Positions 1 through 5,713 are shown, counted from the first letter of the stretch. The stretch is 5,713 nt of DNA from Vulcanimicrobiota bacterium (GCA_019247395.1 JAFAOZ010000265.1:1-5713); one strand, 5' to 3'. Made by a program: numbers and translations. Notes: generated by a model not told the origin, from the sequence alone.

Positions 1-1377
1 GACTTCCGGCAGCGGTTGTGCGGTTGCGCGCTCGCGCAGCTGCAGCAGCGCGATGCGTCCTGCCTTAGCTGCGGCGTAACTCTCCAACGACGGTGTCGCA
101 CTTCCGAGCAAGAGGATGCCGTTTTCACGTTGCATACGTTCCCGCGCCACCGCAACGGTTTGATAGCGCGGCACGACCTCTTGTTTGTATGACGGATCGT
201 GCGACTCGTCCACGATGAGTAACCGCACCGCACTCAGCGGTGCGAAGACCGCGCTGCGTGCTCCCACAACCACGTCGATCTCACCGCGCGCGCAGGCCTG
301 CCACGCGTCGAATCGTTCACGTTCCGAAAGGGCGGAGTGCAACACGGCCAAACGATCGCCGAATGCGGTTTCAAATCGCCGCGCCGTCTGCGGTGTCAGG
401 GAGATTTCGGGAACGAGGACGATCGCGCGGCCGCCTCTGCGCAGGACGCCTTCGATCGCACGCACGTAAATCAGCGTTTTTCCGCTCGCGGTGACGCCGT
501 ACAGCAATGCCGCGTTGAACTTCCCCTGTGCAAGCGCGTTATCGATCCAACTAATGGCGCGCGCCTGCTCCTCCGTCGGAACCAGCTCAGGTTCATTCCG
601 CGTACCCGCCCGGCGTTCCGAGTGCGGGCGAACGTGACGCTCGCGCAGCGCTCCGATTCGCACGGCGCGCGTGATGACCGCCGCACTGAAACCGGCGAGC
701 ACTGCGTCGGCCCGCGGGATCCCGGGCCGTTCCCGCACGAAGGCGAGCAATGCTTCGGCTTTTTTGCCGCGTATCGAGCGATCGCCCGGCTCGAGCACGC
801 GTACGCGATACTCGCCCGTTCGCGGATCCACGATGCGCCGTTCTCGCACGAGCGCGCCGCCGCGCACTAACGCGCGCAGGTAGGCTAAAAGCGCCGCACG
901 GTCGGCCACGCGCCGCGCCTCGGGATGACGCAGCAATTGCTCGAGGCTGAAGCCGTCGGCGAGATCCTCCCAAATTAGTCGAATCAACGCACGCGGCATC
1001 GACCGGAATCGGTGAGGATCCGGCCGGCCCGCCCGTGCGAACGAGTCGCGCACGCGCGGGATCGCATCGGCCAGCACGACCGCCGAAAGCGCTTCCCCCA
1101 GCGTGCAGAGATACTGCCGCGCCATGAAACGCGCGAGCTCTAAGCCTGCTTCATCGAAGGCTCGCGCCACGTCCAAACGTTCCGCGACGCTCTTGAGCGG
1201 TTGCGGCGAGCGTTCGATCTCGCGGACCGGCGAAACGATGAAGGCGAGCACCTCGCGACGACCCAGCGGAACGCGCACAACGTCGCCGACCGCGAGGGTG
1301 ATACGGCCGGCGTCGTACGTCAGCGGCATATCAAAACGCGACGATCGAATCGCGGGGAGCGCGTCAACGACGCGCAT
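1..1377 (-). CDS. priA: PriA, primosomal replication-restart helicase (N-terminal 459 residues, cut by window edge)
   Basis: PriA is a cytoplasmic superfamily-2 3'-5' helicase that recognises stalled or recombined forks and reloads the replicative helicase. The frame is open to base 1, so the second helicase lobe and the zinc-binding cysteines lie outside the window. Visible motifs in order: N-terminal 3'-end-binding region beginning MRVVDALP; Walker A GVTASGKT at 294-301 (K300); VPEISLTPQ at 322-330; LHSALSERER at 346-355; GARSAVFAP at 372-380; motif II DESH at 390-393 followed by DPSYKQ; LGSATPS at 424-430. Most PriA proteins read DEEH at motif II, so Ser392 is a small departure. The Walker lysine is about 70 residues later than in E. 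coli PriA (K230), so the N-terminal part is of the long type. The ATG at 1377 was chosen because it gives the usual PriA N-terminus; it overlaps the aroB stop by 14 bp. The family call is near certain. Confidence 0.96.
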   Translation of the reverse strand, partial: MRVVDALPAIRSSRFDMPLTYDAGRITLAVGDVVRVPLGRREVLAFIVSPVREIERSPQPLKSVAERLDVARAFDEAGLELARFMARQYLCTLGEALSAVVLADAIPRVRDSFARAGRPDPHRFRSMPRALIRLIWEDLADGFSLEQLLRHPEARRVADRAALLAYLRALVRGGALVRERRIVDPRTGEYRVRVLEPGDRSIRGKKAEALLAFVRERPGIPRADAVLAGFSAAVITRAVRIGALRERHVRPHSERRAGTRNEPELVPTEEQARAISWIDNALAQGKFNAALLYGVTASGKTLIYVRAIEGVLRRGGRAIVLVPEISLTPQTARRFETAFGDRLAVLHSALSERERFDAWQACARGEIDVVVGARSAVFAPLSAVRLLIVDESHDPSYKQEVVPRYQTVAVARERMQRENGILLLGSATPSLESYAAAKAGRIALLQLRERATAQPLPEV

Positions 1378-2443
1378 CCACCGTCCCAGGGGGCTGCGAC
1401 AGCTTTGCCAGCACGGCACGAACGCTGCGCGGATCGCATTCGATCCCGTATTCGACGTCGCCGAGCGAGCGCGGCAACACGAACCTAAGCCGTCCGTTTC
1501 GCTTCTTCTTATCGCTGCCCATCGCCGTGAAGATCGCGCGCGGCTCGAGCGGGATCTGTAGCGGGAGACCCACCAGCGTCAAGAGCGCAAGCACGCGCAA
1601 GTATTCGCGCTCGCTGAATCGCCCCGTGCGCAGCGCGAGCAGTCCGGCGGCTCGCAACCCGACGGCCACCGCCGCGCCGTGGGAAACGCGAAAGCCGGAC
1701 GCGCGCTCGATGGCGTGCGCGAAGGTATGTCCGAGATTGAGCAGTTCGCGCGAGCCGGCTTCGAGGCGATCGTCGGCAACCGTCATCGTCTTCACCTTGA
1801 CGGCCATCTCGATCACATGGGCCCACGGCCACCGCGCCAACGGATGCGGCGCGAGCTCCTCCAACTCTTCGAAGAAATCCCCGCCTTCGATAATTGCCGC
1901 CTTCACGATCTCCGCCAAACCCTCTCGCATCGCGCGAGCCGGCAACGTCCGCAGCGCCGACACGTCGCAAAAGACCGCTACGGGATCGCGAAAGGTGCCC
2001 GCCAGGTTCTTGCCGCCGCGCAGATCAACGCCGGTCTTACCGCCGATGGCCGCATCGACCATCGCAACCAACGACGTGGCGACGTGCGCGTACTCCACGC
2101 CGCGCATGTAGATGCCGCACGCAAAACCAAAAAGGTCGCTCGCGACACCGCCGCCGGCTCCCACGACGAGACCGCTGCGCTCCACGCCCGCGGCCAGAAG
2201 GGCGTCGAGAGTTTGCTCCACCGTTGCAAGCCGCTTGCGCCGTTCGCTCAGTGCAACGCGAAGCGGTGACGGAGCGGCTATCGCTGCGCGAACGCGCGCG
2301 ATTCGCGGGCGAAGGTTTGGGTTCGCATCGACGAGCATCGCGCTCACCGGCCCCCGCCGGCGCGCAAACGCGCGCAGCTCATCCTCGAGGTCGTCTCCGA
2401 TTAGGATCGGATAGCCGAGATCGTTATTGAGCGACGGTTCCAC
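1364..2443 (-). CDS. aroB: 3-dehydroquinate synthase AroB
   Basis: This cytoplasmic NAD- and divalent-metal-dependent enzyme converts DAHP to 3-dehydroquinate, the second step of the shikimate pathway. The 359-residue length is normal for the family. Visible motifs: the NAD-binding GGGVASD at 97-103; the block YMRGVEYAHVATSLVAMVD followed by AIGGKTGVD at 112-140; GLAEIVK at 175-181; LLNLGHTFAHAIE at 234-246; SHGAAVAVG at 254-262; DKKKRNG at 311-317. By family alignment the metal ligands should be E178, H239 and H255, all present. The usual glycine before Asp103 is Ser102, which should be tolerated. The GTG at 2443 is chosen because it places the conserved YPILIG strand at residues 11-16 as in relatives. 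The start lies 20 bp inside aroK, with only a weak GAGTGG-like ribosome binding site, so translation probably depends on coupling. The gene appears intact and functional. Confidence 0.97.
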   Translation of the reverse strand: MEPSLNNDLGYPILIGDDLEDELRAFARRRGPVSAMLVDANPNLRPRIARVRAAIAAPSPLRVALSERRKRLATVEQTLDALLAAGVERSGLVVGAGGGVASDLFGFACGIYMRGVEYAHVATSLVAMVDAAIGGKTGVDLRGGKNLAGTFRDPVAVFCDVSALRTLPARAMREGLAEIVKAAIIEGGDFFEELEELAPHPLARWPWAHVIEMAVKVKTMTVADDRLEAGSRELLNLGHTFAHAIERASGFRVSHGAAVAVGLRAAGLLALRTGRFSEREYLRVLALLTLVGLPLQIPLEPRAIFTAMGSDKKKRNGRLRFVLPRSLGDVEYGIECDPRSVRAVLAKLSQPPGTVDARR

Positions 2444-2945
2444 GCAGCCACTCGACGATCTCCGCGACGACGGTCGCGTCGCTTCGCCGCGCCACTTCCA
2501 CGACGTGATCCGCTTTTTCGTACTCCGTCATTCGCGTCGCGTACAACGCACCGACGCTCTCTAAAGTGGGCGCCGATCCGAGCACCGGACGCACCTCGCG
2601 GCTGCGCCGTACTCGCGCGAGGATTTGCTCGGCGGGAACCTTGATGAAGACGCGATAGGCACGCTCGTCGAGCAACTTACAATTCCGCTTCACGGTCAGT
2701 GCTCCGCCGCCAAGTGCGATGACGCTCCCCTCTTCGCGGTCGAGGGCCGTTTGAATCGCCTCGCTTTCATATCGACGGAACGCCGTTTCGCCCTCGTTTG
2801 CGAAAATCGCCTGAATTGAACCGTGGTTTTGGACGATCAGCGCGTCGGTATCGCAGAACGGCCGGCGCAGTTTCTTCGCCAGCTTGCGGCCGATCGTCGT
2901 TTTCCCCGACGCCATGAATCCGACGAGCGCAACGTGGCGCTTCAT
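2424..2945 (-). CDS. aroK: Shikimate kinase
   Basis: Shikimate kinase phosphorylates shikimate at the 3-hydroxyl using ATP, the fifth step of the pathway, in the cytoplasm. The 173-residue protein has the usual family length. Visible motifs: P-loop GFMASGKT at 9-16 followed by TIGRKLA; shikimate-contacting FCDTD at 30-34; IFANEGETAFRRYE at 47-60 with the substrate arginine among R57/R58; the GGG loop at 79-81; the lid RPVL at 119-122; and the late arginine R138 before EYEKADHVVEV. The DxxIE motif reads DALIV, so the usual glutamate after isoleucine is valine (V38), a minor oddity. The frame stays open far upstream, but the ATG at 2945 is the family N-terminus. It forms an ATGA overlap with the aroC stop, typical of translational coupling. 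aroL is the alternative name for the same activity; the gene is single in this operon. Confidence 0.95.
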   Translation of the reverse strand: MKRHVALVGFMASGKTTIGRKLAKKLRRPFCDTDALIVQNHGSIQAIFANEGETAFRRYESEAIQTALDREEGSVIALGGGALTVKRNCKLLDERAYRVFIKVPAEQILARVRRSREVRPVLGSAPTLESVGALYATRMTEYEKADHVVEVARRSDATVVAEIVEWLRGTVAQ

Positions 2946-4093
2946 CCGAAGAGCGCGGCGGCGGCGGCTCGGCTGCGCTGTAGATTGTCGAGCGTCTCCT
3001 CCATTGAATCGCCACCGTATTTCTCGAGGAGCGGTGCCATGAGTGCGAGCCGAACCATCGCTTCGCCGACGATCGCCGCCGCAGGGACGACGCAGACGTC
3101 GCTGCGCACGATCGTTGCGGGCGCATCCGTGCGCTCGTGAAGATTGACCGACGGCAGCGCTTTCATCAGGGTCGGAATCGGTTTGACCGAAACCCGCAAT
3201 ACGATCGGCTCGCCGTTGCTCATCCCGCCCTCGATGCCGCCCGCGCGATTGCTCGTACGCACGACGCGCCCCGCGTCGAGTGCGAAGACGTCGTGCGCCT
3301 GCGAGCCCAACGTGCCGGCCACATCCGCACCGAGACCAATCTCCACTGCGCGGACCGTCTGCATGCCCATCACGGCGCCGGCAAGCGTTCCGTCGAGGCG
3401 TTGCCCGGGCTGTCGATTGCTGCCCACGCCGACCGGCATTCCATCGATGCGAACGACGAACCGTCCGCCCAACGTGTCGCCGGCGCTTTTCGCGGCGTCG
3501 ATTGCGGCGACCATTTGTGCCGCCGCGCCGGGATGGGGGCAGCGAACGTCGCTGCTTTCCACTTCCGTTTGCTCCCAATCGTCGAGCTCCGGCGCTTCGA
3601 CGTCGCCGATCTGGCTGACGTAGCTGCGCGTGCGAACTCCGAGCGCCGATAAAAACTGCGCGCAGATTGCGCCGAGGGCGACCCGCATTGCGGTTTCGCG
3701 CGCGCTCGCGCGCTCTAGGACGTTGCGCAGGTCGCGCTGCCGGTACTTCAGCGCGCCCGCGTAGTCGGCATGGCCCGGCCGCGGGTTGGTTAGCGCCTCG
3801 CCGCCACCTGATATCGGATCCATCAAGGCGCGATTCTTCGGCGTTTCGTAATCGCGATTACGAACGATTATGGCAATCGGCGAGCCGAGCGTTTCGCTGC
3901 CGCGAACGCCTGCGAGAAACTCGATCCCGTCCCGCTCGATCTTCATGCGCGCGCCGCGGCCATACCCTCCTTGGCGGCGTGCCAACGTATCGTTGATCTC
4001 GTCCACGTCGAGACGCAAATGCGCGGGAATACCATCCAGAATGCCGACCAGTGCCGGGCCGTGCGATTCACCCGCCGTGAGATAGCGGAACAT
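2942..4093 (-). CDS. aroC: Chorismate synthase AroC
   Basis: Chorismate synthase converts EPSP to chorismate by 1,4-elimination of phosphate using reduced FMN, the last step of the common aromatic pathway. The 383-residue protein is full length. Visible motifs: GESHGPAL at 8-15 with the active-site His11; RRQGGYGRGARM at 39-50, the FMN/phosphate arginine cluster; RPGHADYAGALKY at 105-117 with the second catalytic His108; VLERASARETA at 125-135; GGIEGGMSNGEPI at 285-297; the third family signature RSDVCVVPAA at 330-339. It resembles the shorter bacterial type rather than fungal forms with a fused flavin reductase, so reduced FMN must come from elsewhere. The ATG at 4093 gives the canonical MFRYLTAGESHG start and lies 26 bp inside the sigma-factor gene. 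Only a weak GAAG ribosome binding site precedes it. A perfect 20-bp palindrome sits in the codons for residues 77-83. Confidence 0.98.
   Translation of the reverse strand: MFRYLTAGESHGPALVGILDGIPAHLRLDVDEINDTLARRQGGYGRGARMKIERDGIEFLAGVRGSETLGSPIAIIVRNRDYETPKNRALMDPISGGGEALTNPRPGHADYAGALKYRQRDLRNVLERASARETAMRVALGAICAQFLSALGVRTRSYVSQIGDVEAPELDDWEQTEVESSDVRCPHPGAAAQMVAAIDAAKSAGDTLGGRFVVRIDGMPVGVGSNRQPGQRLDGTLAGAVMGMQTVRAVEIGLGADVAGTLGSQAHDVFALDAGRVVRTSNRAGGIEGGMSNGEPIVLRVSVKPIPTLMKALPSVNLHERTDAPATIVRSDVCVVPAAAIVGEAMVRLALMAPLLEKYGGDSMEETLDNLQRSRAAAAALFG
3845..3864. repeat. Perfect 20-bp palindrome inside aroC
   Basis: TTCGTAATCG followed by CGATTACGAA is a perfect 20-bp dyad with no spacer, centred on an NruI-type TCGCGA. 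It covers the last two bases of the codon for V77 through the codon for E83 of AroC (RNRDYE). It is about 40% G+C, lower than its surroundings. The protein sequence restricts the codons, but synonymous choices leave room to break the symmetry. The centre is about 240 bp downstream of the aroC start. The palindrome is certain; any function as an operator, attenuation hairpin or protein-binding site is inference. Confidence 0.6.
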
Positions 4094-4646
4094 TGCGGCG
4101 TGCTTCGGCGGCGCTCGGCGCCCCTACTTCACACTGCACCCGCAAGCGTTGCAGCGCCGAACGATGAAGCCGCGTGACGTGGCGCCGCGAGTAGCCCAAG
4201 CGGGCCGCTACCTCCACGACGGTGCGGCATTCTAAATGAATCGCAATGACGATGCACCGCTCGAGCGGCGCCAGAGGCCTCAGCATCGCTTCGACCGTCA
4301 AGCGGTCGAGCAGATCGTCGATGCCGCCCATCTGATGAGCGCATTCGCTTCCGGCCACGACCTCGAGCGGCAACGTCGGCGCGCATGCACGGCCACGATC
4401 CCGCACGTAGTGCATCATCTCGCCGCATACGAGCAGCGATGCGAACGCCTCGAATGGCGCGCCGCGCGACCGGTAACGGTCGACGGCCTTGATGAGTCCG
4501 ATTGCGCCGACCTGCTCGAGATCGCCTCGCTCGAGTCCGCTACGTCTGAAGCGCCGCGCAGCACGGCAGCAGAGATACCAATATTTTGCAACGAGACGCT
4601 CGCGCGGAATTAACCGCCGGCGCGTTGCACCGCAGCGAAGAGCCAC
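4068..4646 (-). CDS. Small sigma-70-family factor, sigma-B/F/G-like, regions 2 and 4 only
   Basis: This 192-residue protein looks like a promoter-specificity subunit of RNA polymerase. Region 2 spans about residues 12-84: RERLVAKYW, ARRFRRSGLERGDLEQVGAIGLIKAVDRYR with the core-binding D42, Q45 and GL at 50-51, then GAPFEAFAS and CGEMMHYVRDRG. This pattern is closest to stress and sporulation sigma factors of the SigB/SigF/SigG type (FSTYA...GEIxRYxRDxG). Region 4 spans about 122-170, with a helix-turn-helix TVVEVAARLGYSRRHVTRL and a following SALQRLR helix. Region 1.1 is absent. The region 2-4 linker is only about 35 residues, and the basic VRVPR-like region 3 start is replaced by ACAPTLP. 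Nine cysteines are unusual. The GTG at 4646 is supported by GGAGG eight bases upstream. No anti-sigma gene is next to it. Which promoters it reads, and whether it is an active sigma factor rather than a sigma-like DNA-binding regulator, cannot be told from sequence. Confidence 0.85.
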   Translation of the reverse strand: MALRCGATRRRLIPRERLVAKYWYLCCRAARRFRRSGLERGDLEQVGAIGLIKAVDRYRSRGAPFEAFASLLVCGEMMHYVRDRGRACAPTLPLEVVAGSECAHQMGGIDDLLDRLTVEAMLRPLAPLERCIVIAIHLECRTVVEVAARLGYSRRHVTRLHRSALQRLRVQCEVGAPSAAEARRNVPLSHGG

Positions 4647-4654
4647 ACCCTTAC

Positions 4655-4659
4655 CCTCC
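4655..4659 (-). promoter_or_regulatory. Strong ribosome binding site of the sigma-factor gene
   Basis: On the minus strand the sequence reads GGAGG, followed by eight bases and then GTG at 4646. It is the only strong Shine-Dalgarno sequence at any start in the operon. It decides the GTG start of the sigma gene. The downstream starts all have weak sites and lie inside the preceding gene, so they probably depend on ribosomes that loaded here. Confidence 0.8.
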
Positions 4660-4669
4660 GTTGCTAATC

Positions 4670-4698
4670 GTTATAGCCTAGCCGATTTCAAAGCGCAA
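4670..4698 (-). promoter_or_regulatory. Probable sigma-70-type promoter for the sigma-aroCKB-priA operon
   Basis: On the minus strand, TTGCGC (4698-4693) is followed by a 17-base spacer and TATAAC (4675-4670). The -10 box matches the consensus at five of six positions and the -35 box at three of six, with ideal spacing. The inferred transcription start is near 4663, leaving a leader of about 17 nt that carries the GGAGG site. The weak -35 suggests help from an activator. The inverted repeat at 4710-4724 lies about 12 bases further upstream. This is inferred from sequence alone. If the sigma factor regulates its own gene, its site could differ from this. Confidence 0.5.
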
Positions 4699-4709
4699 TA
4701 GGGTTGCAG

Positions 4710-4724
4710 GACTTTCGGAAAGTC
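4710..4724. repeat. Inverted repeat in the divergent promoter region, possible operator
   Basis: GACTTT-CGG-AAAGTC is a perfect 6-bp inverted repeat with a 3-base centre. It overlaps an 8-bp palindrome AGTCGACT at 4721-4728. It lies just upstream of the putative leftward -35 box and 18 bases before the ATG of the rightward gene. That location suits an operator serving both directions. As RNA it would be a short, weak hairpin without a U tract, so a terminator is unlikely. No known regulator site is recognised. Confidence 0.4.
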
Positions 4725-4742
4725 GACTCTTACTCTGCGCTG

Positions 4743-5713
4743 ATGAAAGCGTCGCGCGGCGTTCTGTTCGTCGCGCTCGCGCTTCTCGGCATCGCCGCAG
4801 TGCGCGATCTTAGCCGGCTGGGTGACGCGCTTCCCTGGCACCAGCTGTACGATTACGCCGACTTCTACTGTGCCGGAGACGCGCTCGATCGGGGAGCCGA
4901 CCCGTACCGGTATGAGCCGCTGCATCGCTGCGAGCACACGGTGAGCACGAATCCCGTCTTCCGCGCAGACGCCCAGCGGGTGGTGCCTGCGCCGCTCCCG
5001 CCGTACGATTTTCCGCCGTTCATGCTCGCCGCGCGGATGCCGTACACGCAGGCGCGCACGTTCGATGCCGTTGCGATCGTCGTCGCGGTGCTGCTGGCGA
5101 TGTGGGGTCTCACGCTCGTAGCGGTTCCGTTCGACGTCGCGGGGCTGGCGCTCGTGCTGCCTGCCGGCTACGTTTTACTCAATGCCGGTCAGGTGGTGCC
5201 ATTCGCGCTGCTTGCACTGGTTTTTTGCGGCGTCGCGCTCGCGCGCGGACATCCGCGCTTGGCCGGAATCTTCGCGGCCTTGAGCGCCATCGAGCCGCAT
5301 CTCGGCATTCCGGTTTGCGTCGCGCTGCTGCTGTGCGTTCCGCGCTCGCGAGTCGGTCTTTTAGCGGCCGCGGCGGCGCTGATCACCATTGGCGCGCTGC
5401 TCGTCGGCATAACCGGCTTCATGGAATTCATTTTGCGTGTGCTCCCGGCGCAGGCTGCTTCGGAGAGCGGCTACGCCTATCAATATAGCCTCACCTATAT
5501 CCTACGCACGTTCGGCGTTCCGGCGCCACCGGCGATCTTCTTCGGCGAGCTCTCCTACGTCGTCATGATCGCGGTAGGGATTGCGCTGGGTCGACGGGCC
5601 GCCTTGCGCATCGCGCGACCCGAACTGCTCGCATACGTCCCGGCCGCGTGCAGCATCGTCGGCGGCCCCTACGTTCACATGGTCGACCTTGCTTTTGCAA
5701 TTCCCGCGGCGCT
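4743..5713 (+). CDS. Polytopic membrane glycosyltransferase of the GT87/DUF2029 type (N-terminal 323 residues, cut by window edge)
   Basis: The predicted protein is an integral membrane GT-C-fold transferase, likely moving a sugar from a polyprenyl-phosphate donor to an acceptor on the outer face of the inner membrane. A first membrane helix spans about residues 6-21. An outer loop carries YADFYCAGDALDRGADPYRY (38-57), matching the family pattern DFxxYYxAGxAxxxGxDPY, with D40 the candidate catalytic base. YDFPPF follows at 88-93. Further hydrophobic segments lie at about 107-128, 131-147, 150-167, 173-199, 203-227, 262-284 and from 295 on. NAGQ at 147-150 fits the family NGQ motif; the later KP motif reads EPHLG (184-188). 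C43 and C63 in the outer loop could form a disulfide. The ATG at 4743 gives a clean membrane helix, but no Shine-Dalgarno sequence is visible. Sugar and acceptor are unknown. Other GT-C families are the main alternative. Confidence 0.7.
   Translation, partial: MKASRGVLFVALALLGIAAVRDLSRLGDALPWHQLYDYADFYCAGDALDRGADPYRYEPLHRCEHTVSTNPVFRADAQRVVPAPLPPYDFPPFMLAARMPYTQARTFDAVAIVVAVLLAMWGLTLVAVPFDVAGLALVLPAGYVLLNAGQVVPFALLALVFCGVALARGHPRLAGIFAALSAIEPHLGIPVCVALLLCVPRSRVGLLAAAAALITIGALLVGITGFMEFILRVLPAQAASESGYAYQYSLTYILRTFGVPAPPAIFFGELSYVVMIAVGIALGRRAALRIARPELLAYVPAACSIVGGPYVHMVDLAFAIPAA

Larger units (their letters stand above)
1..4646 (-). other. Five-gene overlapping operon: sigma factor-aroC-aroK-aroB-priA
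   Basis: All five genes share a strand, and every junction overlaps: sigma/aroC by 26 bp (4068-4093), aroC/aroK by 4 bp (ATGA, 2942-2945), aroK/aroB by 20 bp (2424-2443), aroB/priA by 14 bp (1364-1377). There is no room for internal terminators between genes, and no strong ribosome binding site precedes the downstream starts. Cotranscription and translational coupling are therefore very likely. The end of the operon lies beyond the left edge of the window. Confidence 0.85.

Noticed and set aside
224..244. 8-bp GC-rich hairpin CGCACCGC-ACTCA-GCGGTGCG inside priA.
   Set aside because: A stem of this length is expected by chance in several kilobases of GC-rich coding DNA. It lies within conserved PriA residues and has no U tract.
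785..815. Short CpG-rich palindromes such as CGCGTACGCG, and nearby CCCGGG and CGGGATCCCG motifs around 710-810.
   Set aside because: Palindromes of 10 bp or less built of CG steps are common in GC-rich coding sequence and none lies near a gene boundary.
1527..2269. Long plus-strand open frames opposite aroB, and similar ones opposite priA, aroC and the sigma gene.
   Set aside because: They are antisense to genes with clear family motifs, have arginine/serine/proline-rich low-complexity translations with no recognisable domain, and are expected from the scarcity of stop codons at high GC.
2946..3578. In-frame upstream extension of the shikimate kinase frame through aroC, which could suggest a fusion protein.
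   Set aside because: The extension is arginine-rich with no motif and lies antiphase within aroC. The ATG at 2945 gives the exact family N-terminus and an ATGA junction.
4704..4742. Possible TTG start at 4704 extending the glycosyltransferase by 13 residues.
   Set aside because: The extension would be translated across the inverted repeat, adds polar residues before the first membrane helix and has no better ribosome binding site. The ATG at 4743 is simpler.
4661..4742. A plus-strand promoter for the glycosyltransferase, with candidates TTGCTA at 4661 or TACTCT at 4731.
   Set aside because: No pair of -35 and -10 boxes with acceptable spacing and matches could be found, so no rightward promoter is annotated.
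4671..4937. Minus-strand 88-codon open frame across the intergenic region and the start of the glycosyltransferase gene.
   Set aside because: It overlaps a better supported gene on the opposite strand, covers the putative promoter and shows no recognisable domain.

Overview
This window comes from a GC-rich bacterial chromosome (roughly 60-65% G+C by eye), from an organism that uses GTG as well as ATG starts. No gene fixes the phylum. The dense packing, the deeply divergent but intact housekeeping proteins and the sigma-B/F-like sigma factor suit a poorly sampled GC-rich soil-type lineage. Eremiobacterota (WPS-2) is one guess, held with low confidence. I see no mobile element, RNA gene or CRISPR array.

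Two transcription units diverge from a 96-bp intergenic region (4647-4742). Leftward, on the minus strand, runs an unbroken chain of five genes in which each start lies inside the end of the gene before it. The order is a small sigma-70-family factor, aroC (chorismate synthase), aroK (shikimate kinase), aroB (3-dehydroquinate synthase) and priA (primosomal helicase, cut by the left edge of the window). The overlaps are 26, 4, 20 and 14 bp. Transcription probably starts at a sigma-70-like promoter (-10 TATAAC, 17-bp spacer, weak -35) just ahead of a strong GGAGG ribosome binding site for the sigma gene. Rightward, on the plus strand, is one polytopic membrane protein with the hallmarks of a GT87/DUF2029 polyprenyl-phosphate-sugar glycosyltransferase, cut by the right edge.

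Functionally, aroB, aroK and aroC supply steps 2, 5 and 7 of the shikimate pathway to chorismate. PriA is the replication-restart helicase and has no metabolic link to them. The sigma factor at the head of the operon is the unusual element. It keeps recognisable regions 2 and 4, lacks region 1.1 and essentially all of region 3, and carries nine cysteines in 192 residues. It is tied by gene overlap to chorismate synthesis.

Two DNA-level signals are not explained by the genes: a perfect 20-bp palindrome inside aroC (3845-3864), and a 15-bp inverted repeat in the divergent promoter region (4710-4724).
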